Positions 1-8,001 of a stretch of DNA of 64,000 bases are shown piece after piece. The stretch's first letter is position 1; each line of letters starts with the position of its first letter. Position numbers and translations under genes: made by a program. This DNA comes from Janthinobacterium sp. B9-8. GTDB taxonomy: Bacteria; Pseudomonadota; Gammaproteobacteria; Burkholderiales; Chitinibacteraceae. The stretch covers positions 3,599,740 through 3,663,739 of the forward strand of contig NZ_CP014222.1 in the NCBI RefSeq assembly GCF_000969645.2. Reading direction: 5' to 3'. The notes under the pieces are model-generated. The model was given only the letters and a program-made list of their open reading frames with translations, did no database searches and was not told the DNA's origin.

Positions 1-491
1 ATCATTTTCAAAACTGGAAGCTGATCGCCGTGCGCTCAAGTACAGCCAAGGCACGCTTAAAAGACATTGCTATGGGACAAACTCAGGTTGAGGATGCAGC
101 GGTTACCTTTATTATTTGCGGCACCTTAATGCCACATCAGCAATTAACCACAGCACTTCGCCCATCACTCGATGCAGGGGCTTTAGCCCAGGAAATTGCA
201 GATAGCTGGGTGACCTCTGCCAATGCATCCTACGCAGACAACCCACAGCTGCAACGTGACGAAGCCATACGCTCAGCATCCTTAGCCGCCATGACGCTCA
301 TTCTTGCGGCCGAAGGTATGGGCTTATCCACGGGGACAATAGGTGGCTTTGATACACCAGCCATGATTGAAGCATTTGCACTTAATGCCGAGGAAATACC
401 GGTGATTTTGGTGACCGCAGGCTATGCAGCAGCAGAGAAAAGGCCTCAAAAACCACGACGACCACTTAGCGAGGTAGTTGAGCTGGTATAA
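1..491 (+). CDS. Nitroreductase family protein (5' end outside the window)
   Basis: Reading frame 3 is open from the first bases and ends at a TAA at 489-491, so the gene begins upstream of the window. The visible part starts HFQNWKLIAVRS, the usual nitroreductase stretch just after the N-terminal FMN-binding arginines (S-x-x-N-x-Q-x-W), and contains the C-terminal half typical of the family: an AAMTLILAAEGMGLSTG helix (dimer interface and flavin contacts) followed by G-G-F-D and the closing strand IPVILVTAGYAA. Such proteins are cytoplasmic FMN- and NAD(P)H-dependent reductases of nitro-aromatics or quinones; the substrate cannot be read from the sequence. The tail KRPQKPRRPLSEVV matches the family's common ending. 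A GTG at 30 is only an internal codon. Confidence 0.85.
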   Translation, partial: HFQNWKLIAVRSSTAKARLKDIAMGQTQVEDAAVTFIICGTLMPHQQLTTALRPSLDAGALAQEIADSWVTSANASYADNPQLQRDEAIRSASLAAMTLILAAEGMGLSTGTIGGFDTPAMIEAFALNAEEIPVILVTAGYAAAEKRPQKPRRPLSEVVELV

Positions 492-523
492 GTTAGCAGC
501 AACAACTCAGCTGGCCAGCACAA

Positions 524-1288
524 TTAGCTAAAATAAGCCCTCGGAGTTTTGCCGGTCCGGCTTTTGAAAAATGCAATAAACGCACTATCACTGGCAAAAC
601 CCAAGGCGCTGGCGGTCTCTGATAATTTTCCCTTTTCTGCCAGCATTTCTACGGCACGTAATAAGCGCCATTGCTGCCGCCAATCTTGATAACTCATCCC
701 CGTTTCACGTTGAAATATACGGCTCACGGTTTTTTCACTGGCTCCGATCTGCTGCGCAAACAGATTGAGCGGTAAAGGCAATTGCTCTAAGTTTTCCCAC
801 AAACAAGACACACGCCGGTCCAGCGGAAAAACCAGCAATAAAGGCTCTTGCCTGGCCTGATTCATCTCTTCAATACATACAGAGAGCAAATTGGCATAAC
901 GCACCTGCTGCCAATCGGTATCAAAATCCGCCATAGCCAGCCGCTCCAGCACGGCTCTTAATAGGGCATTAACCTCGATCACCTTCACTTCACTCGGCAA
1001 TGCGGGGAACTGGCCTAGATCAAAATAGAGAGAGCGGTAATCCACCACCTGCCGCATTTCTGCCCGATGCTTTATCCCCGGCGGAATCCACGCCGCCCTT
1101 GATGAGGGCAATAAACAAAGTAAGCCATCCAAAGAGATGCGAATACACCCCTTCTTCGCAAACAATAATTGCCCCATTTGATGTTGATGCAGGCCCGAAT
1201 CATGATTGCCCAGCAAAGAAGCAATCCCCACCATGGCAGCCCCAAGCTCGTCAGGGTTAAAAGTATCGTTCGGGGCTAAATAAGCCAT
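524..1288 (-). CDS. AraC-family transcriptional regulator
   Basis: 254 residues. The N-terminal half is a cupin-like sensor domain with the histidine cluster HQHQMGQLLFAKKG near residues 34-47 and a WIPPGIKH motif near 67-74. The C-terminal 90 residues form two helix-turn-helix units (about 170-250) with FAQQIGASEKTVSRIFQRET and the family motif ALGFASDSAFIAFFKSRTGKTP. This places it in the AraC subgroup of cytoplasmic one-component activators with an N-terminal cupin, about 250-260 residues long. It is divergent from the MFS exporter starting at 1387, separated by 98 bp, the usual arrangement of a regulator controlling the neighbouring exporter; that link is inference. The inducer is unknown. 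Confidence 0.9.
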   Translation of the reverse strand: MAYLAPNDTFNPDELGAAMVGIASLLGNHDSGLHQHQMGQLLFAKKGCIRISLDGLLCLLPSSRAAWIPPGIKHRAEMRQVVDYRSLYFDLGQFPALPSEVKVIEVNALLRAVLERLAMADFDTDWQQVRYANLLSVCIEEMNQARQEPLLLVFPLDRRVSCLWENLEQLPLPLNLFAQQIGASEKTVSRIFQRETGMSYQDWRQQWRLLRAVEMLAEKGKLSETASALGFASDSAFIAFFKSRTGKTPRAYFS

Positions 1289-1323
1289 ATTTGTCCGATT
1301 TTAGATATTTATTGTTCTTATCA

Positions 1324-1380
1324 TTGTAATGCGTCATTTGAATTTTTTATAACATCGCAGCAAGTTTAAGAACAAGGAAG
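1324..1380 (+). promoter_or_regulatory. Candidate promoter and RBS of the MFS exporter
   Basis: In the 98-bp divergent gap a TTGTAA (1324-1329) and TATAAC (1348-1353) are separated by 18 bp, and AAGGAAG lies at 1374-1380 just before the ATG at 1387. It resembles a sigma-70 promoter with a weak -35, as expected if the adjacent AraC protein activates it. No operator could be assigned. Confidence 0.4.
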
Positions 1381-1386
1381 AAAAAA

Positions 1387-2517
1387 ATGTCTCGCCCATT
1401 TAGTTTAATACTCACCACCCTGCTGATGATGTTTCCGCAAATTGCAGAAACTATCTACAGCCCAGCATTATCAGATATTAGCCACCATTTTGCAGTGAGC
1501 CCCGAGCTTGCTGCGCAGACACTCTCTCTCTATTTTTTAGCATTTGCTGTAGGTGTGGTTGTTTGGGGAAGGATGTGTGACATCTATGGCAGACGCCCGA
1601 CCATGATGGCTGGCCTGCTCATTTATGCCATCGCCTCTTTGATCGCGCTTTGCGTAAGCAACTTTAGTTATGTTTTATTAGCGAGGATGCTCTCTGCCTT
1701 TGGCGCGGCAGTTGGTTCTGTGGTCACACAGACCATGCTCAGGGATCTATTTAAAGGTAAGCAACTTGCCCATGTGTTTTCATTAATGGGTATTGCACTA
1801 GCAATCAGCCCTGCCATTGGGATGTATAGCGGCTCTCTACTCAGCAGCCATTTTGGATATAAAGGCGTATTTACAGGCTTATTTGCTTTAGCACTCGTAT
1901 TGCTTATCTGGGCTTTTCTAGCTTTACCAGAGACAAAGCAAGCAAAAGAAATTGCAGCGGCTCCGCTGCTAGCAACAGCAAAGATCATGCTTAAAGATCT
2001 GCAAATTTGGCAAGTTGCATTCTTGGTGGCCTCATTCAATATCTGCCTGTTTGTTTATTACAGCTTAGCGCCATTTATATTTGAGCAACTTGGCCTCAGT
2101 ACCCGTTTATTCGGTTATACAGGGCTGATTTTGGCCTTGGGTGCAGGTGCAGGTTCGCTCTTAAATAAGCAACTGCTCCAGAGTGGAGCCCACTCACCTA
2201 AGCTGGTACTGCTGGCATCTGTGCTGACTATCTTAGGCGGCATCGGGGTATTGCTATTACAACACAGCGCCCTCTTTGTCTTGCCTATGCTCTTGGTCGT
2301 TACCGGTTTTGGAATCGCTATTCCAAACATTCTTAGCTCAGCGCTACATACCTATAAAGACCGAACCGGCACCGCAGGGGCACTCCTGGGGCTGCTGTAT
2401 TACATACTGATTGGGTGTGGCTTAATGCTGGCAGGGTGGAGCCAGAACCTGGGCGGAGTAATTTTGATCTGCGGATCACTTGCTACGTTGATATCTATGC
2501 AAAGGAGTTCAACTTAG
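1387..2517 (+). CDS. Bcr/CflA-type MFS drug-efflux transporter
   Basis: 376 residues with about 12 hydrophobic segments, the usual size for the Bcr/CflA drug:proton antiporter group. The N-terminal half carries ETIYSPALSDI after TM1 and the MFS motif A as GRMCDIYGRRPTMM after TM2 (about residues 58-71); RMLSAFGAAVGSVVTQTMLRD in TM4 corresponds to motif B. It would export small hydrophobic compounds across the inner membrane using the proton gradient; substrate unknown. It is preceded by a good Shine-Dalgarno and lies divergent to an AraC regulator. It is followed after 39 bp by the convergent permease gene, with a hairpin between them. Confidence 0.9.
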   Translation: MSRPFSLILTTLLMMFPQIAETIYSPALSDISHHFAVSPELAAQTLSLYFLAFAVGVVVWGRMCDIYGRRPTMMAGLLIYAIASLIALCVSNFSYVLLARMLSAFGAAVGSVVTQTMLRDLFKGKQLAHVFSLMGIALAISPAIGMYSGSLLSSHFGYKGVFTGLFALALVLLIWAFLALPETKQAKEIAAAPLLATAKIMLKDLQIWQVAFLVASFNICLFVYYSLAPFIFEQLGLSTRLFGYTGLILALGAGAGSLLNKQLLQSGAHSPKLVLLASVLTILGGIGVLLLQHSALFVLPMLLVVTGFGIAIPNILSSALHTYKDRTGTAGALLGLLYYILIGCGLMLAGWSQNLGGVILICGSLATLISMQRSST

Positions 2518-2530
2518 ATTTTATTCACGA

Positions 2531-2552
2531 GCAGCAAAGGCAACCTTGCTGC
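2531..2552. terminator. Hairpin between convergent genes
   Basis: GCAGCAAAGG / CCTTGCTGC around a CAA loop (one bulged A) fills most of the 39 bp between the convergent stop codons of the MFS exporter and the permease. A bidirectional terminator is likely from position; flanking T tracts are weak. Confidence 0.4.
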
Positions 2553-2556
2553 CCTC

Positions 2557-3720
2557 TTACTGCATCACCACCCGCCGCATTTTCTGCGCGGTGTAGCTCA
2601 GGCTTGCCAGCAGAATCACCACACAAACCAATACGGGAGTGAGCACTTCTGCAGCGCTCAAGGTTTCCCCATTCAGGATCTTGATAATCAGCTGGTTTTG
2701 CGCCAGGAGTGGCGTCCAGGAAAACCATACTGGATCTGCCCCCTGTTTTAGCATGCCAATCACCAAAGCCAATGGTGCAAGCAGCATCAGCATAGAGTTT
2801 CTGGCCTGCGCTTCCTTATGACTTTTACCATTAATCGCCACGGCGATTTGCAGGGCGGCAATGGCTAGCGCCAACGGGCATAGCACGGCCAAAAACACAA
2901 AGGCGTCTTTAATTGAAAATTGAAAAGCAATTTTTAATACTTCGTTTTTAATTAAAAATAGCGATGGGAAAATACTCATTACATTAAAAAACAATACACA
3001 AACGGTGAGCGTACCCACCGCCGCCCATTTGCCCAAAGCAAAATGCCAGCTCGATACAGGATTCATCATTAAGGGCTCTAAAGAGCCGCGTTCGCGTTCG
3101 CCTGCCGAAGTATCAATCGCCGCATACATGCCCACGCCTAATAGCGTCATGATAAACATAAAGGGCAGCATTTCTTTAAGCCCTGCGCCTTGCTGATTTT
3201 GCGCCCGGCTTAAATGGCGCTCTTCTACTTTTAACACGCTGAGTATTTCGGCAGAAACACCACGCAAGCTTAGATTTAAACCTGCCTGCTCCTGCATAAA
3301 GCCTTGCAATAAAGCCCTAATTGGCCGCACGCCCATTTGCGTATCTTTATTCGCTAGGTCACTGACAATCTCTACCCTAGGCGCAATCCCTGCTGCATAT
3401 TGGCTGGCAAAATTTTGCGGCAATAGCAGCACCGGTTCGGTATATTCTTTGCTATGTAATTTATTTGCATAATCTGCCCCTGCAGTTTTAATCTCAAAAC
3501 CTTGCCGGGCAATATAATTGATTAACTCTGGCGCGTATTGAGCCCCAACGACGCGAATAAAACGCTTCTCATTTTGCTCATCCATTCTGGAATAAGCTTC
3601 AGAGCTGATAAATAAAAAAAAGGGCATGCCCATTAAAGAAGACAAAATCACCACCAGCATCGTGCGCTTGTCTCTTAAAGAATCGACCCATTCTTTTTTA
3701 AATATTTCCCAAATCATCAT
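2557..3720 (-). CDS. ABC-2 type permease (NatB-like)
   Basis: 387 residues. One membrane segment near the N-terminus (VVILSSLMGMPFFLFIS, about 23-39), a long extracytoplasmic region (about 45-185), then five further membrane segments from about residue 187, with the ABC-2 family signature DTSAGERERGSLEPLMMNP just after the second segment. This topology and motif fit NatB/YhaP-type export permeases. The partner ATPase is encoded upstream on the same strand (4078-4836), but 357 bp with a large palindromic repeat separate the two. NatAB in Bacillus exports sodium; the substrate here is not known, so only 'NatB-like' is supported. Confidence 0.85.
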   Translation of the reverse strand: MMIWEIFKKEWVDSLRDKRTMLVVILSSLMGMPFFLFISSEAYSRMDEQNEKRFIRVVGAQYAPELINYIARQGFEIKTAGADYANKLHSKEYTEPVLLLPQNFASQYAAGIAPRVEIVSDLANKDTQMGVRPIRALLQGFMQEQAGLNLSLRGVSAEILSVLKVEERHLSRAQNQQGAGLKEMLPFMFIMTLLGVGMYAAIDTSAGERERGSLEPLMMNPVSSWHFALGKWAAVGTLTVCVLFFNVMSIFPSLFLIKNEVLKIAFQFSIKDAFVFLAVLCPLALAIAALQIAVAINGKSHKEAQARNSMLMLLAPLALVIGMLKQGADPVWFSWTPLLAQNQLIIKILNGETLSAAEVLTPVLVCVVILLASLSYTAQKMRRVVMQ

Positions 3721-3750
3721 GCGCTCATTTCCAGTTTATTTTGCATTTAA

Positions 3751-4039
3751 AACCCAAGTCTTAAACCACGGAGTTTGGGAGAACACGGAGGGTCACGGAG
3801 AAAAACAAAACATAGAATAATTTTCTTCATAAAAATCAGCATGTTAAGACTTTGGTTTCGTGTCTGCGATGAGCACAAAAACGTGCCCACCCTGCATATT
3901 TGCTAACTACACAGGAACACAAAAAACAAAGCAGGTACCTATGAAAAACACGAAAGACATAAAAAAACTAATCATTCCTCTTTGTTTTCTCCGTGTAACT
4001 CTGTGTCCTCCGTGTTCTCTGTGGTTCAAGATTTGGGTT
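3751..4039. repeat. CACGGAG palindromic repeat element, copy 1
   Basis: The left end AACCCAAGTCTTAAACCACG and right end CAAGATTTGGGTT are near inverted repeats. Inside the left arm CACGGAG occurs three times at short spacing; the right arm carries the complement CTCCGTG/CTCTGTG four times. The 289-bp element sits between the ATPase and permease genes, so it is probably transcribed and could fold into a long hairpin. About 190 bp of unrelated sequence lie between the arms. Shorter copies are at 4871-4990 and 35820-36012. No protein-coding gene is visible in it. Confidence 0.85.
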
Positions 4040-4077
4040 TTGCTCGCGCACCTAAGTAGTCACCATTTTTGAATGTT

Positions 4078-4836
4078 TCAAGCAAAGGCCAGTTTCACAA
4101 AAGCGTCTTCAAAGTTGCTTTCTGCTGCCTGATCCAATAGCCCAGCTACCGTTCCCTGTGCGACGGTTTCGCCACCCGCCACGATCACCACATGGTCGCA
4201 AAGCCGCTCTACTTCTTGCATGATATGGGTCGAGAACAGAATGCATTTGTTGCCGCCGGCAGGCGATTTTAGCCATGCCAAAAACTCGCGTAGCGCTCGG
4301 GTAGCCAGCACATCGAGGCCGTTGGTGGGCTCGTCCAGAATGATATTTTGCGGATCGTGCACCAGCGCCCTTGCCAGTGCCGTTTTCATTTTTTCGCCCT
4401 GACTAAAGCCCTCGCAGCGCCGCTCCATTAAGGCACGCATATCTAGCGCATCGGCCAGCGCCGTCGCTCGCTCATTAGCCTCATCCCTACTCATGCCGTG
4501 CAGCACGCCGTAGTAAGCAATGTTTTCACGGGCGCTCAGCCTTGGATACAAACCCCGCGCATCGGACAACACGCCCATCCGCGCTTGCGTGACCTGCTTG
4601 CCTGCTTCAACCTGCACACCATCAACCAACACCCGCCCCGAATCCGCAGGCAGCAACGCGGCAATCATGCGCAACGTGGTGGTCTTACCCGCGCCATTCG
4701 CACCCAATAAGCCCGTCACCACACCATCTGCCGCGCTAAAGTGAATATTCTTCACCGCCTGCACCACGCTTTTAGAACGACGCGGCCAGGCGGCCTCACG
4801 AACAAATTGCTTAGATAATTGCTCGACAATAATCAT
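4078..4836 (-). CDS. ABC transporter ATP-binding protein (NatA-like)
   Basis: 252 residues. Walker A GANGAGKT at residues 45-52, a signature of the variant form FSQGEKMK near 143-150, Walker B IILDEPTNGLD near 163-173, and the switch histidine in LFSTHIMQEVERLCDH. The variant signature and the D-loop with TNGLDVLATRALREFL are typical of NatA/CcmA-like subunits that pair with ABC-2 permeases. It energises the NatB-like permease encoded downstream at 2557-3720. It lies between two copies of the CACGGAG repeat, both leaving about 40 bp or less to the coding region, so its 5' leader and 3' spacer may both be structured. Confidence 0.92.
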   Translation of the reverse strand: MIIVEQLSKQFVREAAWPRRSKSVVQAVKNIHFSAADGVVTGLLGANGAGKTTTLRMIAALLPADSGRVLVDGVQVEAGKQVTQARMGVLSDARGLYPRLSARENIAYYGVLHGMSRDEANERATALADALDMRALMERRCEGFSQGEKMKTALARALVHDPQNIILDEPTNGLDVLATRALREFLAWLKSPAGGNKCILFSTHIMQEVERLCDHVVIVAGGETVAQGTVAGLLDQAAESNFEDAFVKLAFA

Positions 4837-4870
4837 GGCGCTATCACAAACATTGAATCATTCCTTTAAG

Positions 4871-4990
4871 AACCCAAATCTTGAACCACGGAGTTAAAAA
4901 GAACATGGAGGATCACGGAGAAAACCTTGAATTGCTTTTCTCCGTGTAACTCTGTGTTCTCTGTGCCCTCCGTGGTTCAAGATTTGGGTT
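4871..4990. repeat. CACGGAG palindromic repeat element, copy 2
   Basis: This 120-bp element has ends AACCCAAATCTTGAACCACG and CGTGGTTCAAGATTTGGGTT that are exact inverted repeats over 20 bases. The inner arms carry CACGGAG/CATGGAG units and CTCCGTG/CTCTGTG complements, so nearly the whole element can form one stem. It begins 4 bp after the hydrolase stop codon and ends 34 bp before the ATPase start, reading leftward. It may act as a terminator or mRNA-stability structure; that is inference. Confidence 0.9.
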
Positions 4991-4994
4991 TGGC

Positions 4995-6380
4995 TTAACC
5001 CTTAGGCAAGACCCACACCATAGGCCTTGGGATGGGTTTTACGCAGCTTAGGTCTGTTTTTTGTGCGTCTTCTGCATTTATAAAGCGGTACACCAGATCA
5101 TCCACGCAGCTCTGCATCAGCATGCCGTGGCCGGATTTGCCCAGCACCACGTGCCTCGCCTTAGCTCCCAACGCTTTGGCGACGTGTGTCGCGTGCTGAG
5201 GCGGCGTAACCGGATCAAGCCCGCCACTCAGTAGCAATACAGGCGCAGCGCTTTTAGTCAGGGAATAGAAAGCCTCAGGCACGGTGCCACGTGGCCAATG
5301 GGCGCAGACTTTGCGGTAGGTTTCGCTGCGAAAGCGGCCAAAATCATCATCCACAACCGGCAAGCGGCCTGCTTCCTCGGCGCACCATACCGAGTAATGC
5401 ATGCCTGCAAAAATCTTGCCCGCATTGGGCAAGACGGTCTGCCCGCTAAGCGCCAACAGCGGATTAAACCGCCCTGCCTTGGCCTCTGTAATGGCAAACG
5501 GTAGGCCTGCGCTATTCACTGGCGAATACAGCACGGCCGACACCATGCCCAGCACACTGTCGCGGCTAATGGTCACATTGGCTTCGGTATTTAAACGCGG
5601 GTGTTTTAAAACGGTGGTTTTAGGTGTGCTCGCCAGCAAATCGCGCCAGCTCTGAGCCAGATTGGGATAAGCGCTTTGGCAACGCGCATCGCTTTTGCAA
5701 TCGGCAAACAGGCTATCGAGCGCCTTTTGTATATCGCTGCCCGATATAGCGTAATCAGGTGGCAATACACCATCAAGCACCACACGCCGCACCGCTTGCG
5801 GATATTGGCGCAAATACTCCAGCCCCACACGTGTGCCATAAGAAACGCCCAACAGATTAATCGCCGGATAGCCCTCGCTTTTGCGTACCGCTTCTAAATC
5901 TTGCACAGCAATAGGCGAGCTAAAAAAGCGCAGATCGCCATAGGGGAGTTTTTGCAGCTGAGCCTTGCAGTTTTTAAGCTCAGCAATACCCCAATCAGCA
6001 TCGGCAATCTTGTTTAAGTCCTGCGTTTCTGGGCACTCCAGCGGTGCAGAGCGCCCCGTGCCACGCTGATCTACAAACACTAAATCACGGCGGCGCTGCA
6101 ATTTATTTAATGGCCCTTGCGCCCAGCTAGCGATATTAATTGCGCTTTGGCCTGGGCCACCCGCCAGCATAAACACGGGATCGGCGAGTTTATTGCGGTC
6201 TTGAGCCCGCAAAACCATATAGTGAATCTGAATTTTTTTGCCGGAAGGCTGATTGGGATTAAGCGGGCGTTCAATCTGCCCGCACTGTACTTCGCTAACA
6301 AAGCCATCAATACGGCAAGGCTTAGTTGCCGCATGGGCAGAAAAGCTGAATAAGAGGAGGGCGAAGATTAATACCTGCAT
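4995..6380 (-). CDS. Exported alpha/beta hydrolase (TAP/proline iminopeptidase-like)
   Basis: 461 residues starting with a clear signal peptide (MQVLIFALLLFSFSAHAA). The alpha/beta-hydrolase fold is marked by the oxyanion motif AGGPGQSA near residue 73, the nucleophile elbow GVSYGT near 178 (serine nucleophile), DPVTPP (acid) near 391 and GHGM (histidine) near 418 in the C-terminal TAP-like domain. This combination occurs in secreted tripeptidyl or prolyl aminopeptidases of the Streptomyces tripeptidyl-aminopeptidase family. It probably acts in the periplasm or outside on peptides; the exact substrate is unknown. It is first in the leftward run with the NatA/NatB-like genes, but the repeat at its 3' end makes cotranscription uncertain. 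Confidence 0.88.
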   Translation of the reverse strand: MQVLIFALLLFSFSAHAATKPCRIDGFVSEVQCGQIERPLNPNQPSGKKIQIHYMVLRAQDRNKLADPVFMLAGGPGQSAINIASWAQGPLNKLQRRRDLVFVDQRGTGRSAPLECPETQDLNKIADADWGIAELKNCKAQLQKLPYGDLRFFSSPIAVQDLEAVRKSEGYPAINLLGVSYGTRVGLEYLRQYPQAVRRVVLDGVLPPDYAISGSDIQKALDSLFADCKSDARCQSAYPNLAQSWRDLLASTPKTTVLKHPRLNTEANVTISRDSVLGMVSAVLYSPVNSAGLPFAITEAKAGRFNPLLALSGQTVLPNAGKIFAGMHYSVWCAEEAGRLPVVDDDFGRFRSETYRKVCAHWPRGTVPEAFYSLTKSAAPVLLLSGGLDPVTPPQHATHVAKALGAKARHVVLGKSGHGMLMQSCVDDLVYRFINAEDAQKTDLSCVKPIPRPMVWVLPKG

Positions 6381-7008
6381 CGCTATCTTTCTATTAATAA
6401 GATTGGTGCAAGTATAACCTAAGGCTTGCCAAACACGTGACGAGCCGAAACTGAAAAGCCCCTGCGCACATAGTGATCAGGGGCTTAGTATTTTTGCTTG
6501 CGGGGACAGGGCTCGAGCCTGTGTAGCCACCAGCGCCAGCCTTAAATCATAAACCTTTCAAGCAGCGGGCAATTTGTCCCACACACGAAATTAAATCCGC
6601 AATCGTATCGAGCCGTTTAATACCCAATATGGCATTGCCCCAATTTAGCCTGCTAAATGAGAGCCTCGCTTGCCCCCAAAGCACACCATTAGATTTTATA
6701 TTTGCCACCCTACTCCCAGACTAGATTCAGCCAATAGCAGTGAGGCTAGGATCTGTTGGCGTTTCATTCACAATTGCGCTGAGCCGCAAAACGGCCATGC
6801 ACAAGGCATGCGACGCAGGTAATAAAGAGTTATGAACGAGGACCATAACGCAACAAATGGCATGGCAGTGTTCGCTAACGCACAGACCTTACTGAGAGAG
6901 TCATACATCCTAAGTCCCATCATCGTGATAAATACTCGCCAAGTAGCCGATGAGGTTGCTGAATTGACAATATCGTCAATGGTGGCCGAAGACACAAGGA
7001 ATATTGCT
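6381..7008. other. Long intergenic region before the CsbD gene
   Basis: No convincing gene in these 628 bp. It holds a stem AGCCCCTG (6457-6464) / CAGGGGCT (6478-6485) followed by TAGTATTTTT, which could be a rightward terminator, and a near-palindrome around CTCGAG at about 6510. An in-frame upward extension of the CsbD reading frame to an ATG at 6832 is open, but the extra residues do not look like CsbD. Confidence 0.5.
6457..6495 (+). terminator. Possible rho-independent terminator
   Basis: An 8-bp perfect stem (6457-6464 with 6478-6485, 13-nt loop) is followed on the + strand by TAGTATTTTT. No rightward gene ends nearby, so it may be a relic or terminate an unseen transcript. Confidence 0.3.
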
Positions 7009-7212
7009 ATGAACTGGGATATCGCCGCCGGCAACTGGAAGCAATTTAAGGGCAAAGTCAAAGAGCAATGGGAAAACCTAGCCGCTGATCCCCAAGATGT
7101 CCTCGCTGGCAAACGAGACACGCTGTCAGGCCAATTACAAGAGCCCTATGGCGTGGGAAAAAACAATGCGGAAGAGCAAATCAAGCGTTTTGAAGCATCG
7201 CATCGAGTTTAA
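7009..7212 (+). CDS. CsbD family stress-response protein
   Basis: 67 residues, the normal length for CsbD proteins. The start MNWDIAAGNWKQFKGKVKEQ and the later AGKRDTLSGQLQEPYGVGK are the family's two conserved blocks, ending in an E-E-Q-I-K-R-F-E helix. I chose the ATG at 7009 because it begins exactly where CsbD proteins begin and has CAAGGA at 6995-7000 with an 8-nt spacer; an open extension to 6832 is unlikely to be translated. CsbD proteins are small, hydrophilic and induced by general or osmotic stress in many bacteria; their biochemical role is not settled. It precedes a broken BON gene and ndvB on the same strand. Confidence 0.88.
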   Translation: MNWDIAAGNWKQFKGKVKEQWENLAADPQDVLAGKRDTLSGQLQEPYGVGKNNAEEQIKRFEASHRV

Positions 7213-7295
7213 AAAGGGTACTTTCCACGATTAAGGGGGGCGCCGTAATGACCTCATCTCAGTGACGCTGCTGATCAACCTTAGGAGCAATTACT

Positions 7296-7612
7296 GTGAA
7301 TAAAATTTGCATCACTTTATCAACTTTTTTTATTCCTTTTTCATTATTGTCATTAGCCACTTACGCATCTGACGCCAAGCAAGAAGGTTCCAGCCAATAC
7401 ATGAGCGATAGCTGAATGACGATAAAAGTGAAAGCAGCTCTTTTGGATGAGAAAAACTTAAAAACAGCAGAAATTAAATTTGAAACGCTTAAATGCATTA
7501 TGCAATTAAGTGGCTTTATCACATCAAATACCAGTAGTGCAAAAGCAGTGCAAGCTGCCCGCACATGGTGAAAGGTGTTAAATCAATCAAAAATGATATG
7601 AACATAAAGTGA
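7296..7612 (+). pseudogene. Broken BON-domain (OsmY-like) periplasmic protein gene
   Basis: A GTG at 7296 with AGGAG 8 nt upstream starts a signal-peptide-like sequence, MNKICITLSTFFIPFSLL then LATYASDA, and runs to YMSDS before a TGA at 7413-7415. In the same frame the protein continues with TIKVKAALLDEKNLKTAEI and VQAARTW, a typical BON domain where SDSWITTKVK is expected, so the TGA probably replaces a tryptophan codon. Around 7565 the frame shifts and the remaining part reads VKGVKSIKNDMNIK to a stop at 7610-7612, the usual BON ending. With one nonsense codon and one frameshift a roughly 105-residue periplasmic protein is lost. BON proteins such as OsmY are osmotically induced and bind membranes. 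Confidence 0.8.
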
Positions 7613-8001
7613 ATTAATAAAATCGAAACCACGAATTCTTAATTCAGACATGGTTTTGATCTTGCTAAATCAAATTGCTAGCAATATTTATTCGATAAAT
7701 TCTAAGCATTCTCTAATTGCCATTGGCTCGATCGTTTCTATTTTACGTTCGTAGGCTGCAAACCTCGGACTTGTGCAGCTGAACACGCTAGTCGCCTGCC
7801 AGCATTAGGCCGCCGACTAGCAAAAAGCATCATAAACGAAAGCAGATTTCGCCGGATTTACAGACCAAAAATGCGTTACTGGTCAAAAAAGCGAGTCAAA
7901 TGTGTGCCGTTTAGGTGCTTTTACAGCGGCCCGAGGCTTAGCCGAACGAGCTAGCAGCCATGATGGCTTTTTGAAATGCTTGTGTAAAAGGCACCTTTCA
8001 A
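7613..8001. other. Intergenic region upstream of ndvB
   Basis: These 389 bp contain no recognisable gene. An 8-bp inverted repeat GCTAGTCG (7787-7794) / CGACTAGC (7814-7821), followed by CAAAAAGC, could form a hairpin in the leader. AAAGG at about 7987 is a possible RBS for ndvB. No clear promoter could be assigned. Confidence 0.4.

Noticed and set aside
6500..6560. tRNA-like appearance of the CTCGAGCCTG stretch
   Set aside because: No acceptor stem, anticodon arm or CCA context could be built.
6832..7008. 59-residue N-terminal extension of the CsbD protein
   Set aside because: CsbD proteins start at MNWD; the RBS fits the inner ATG at 7009.
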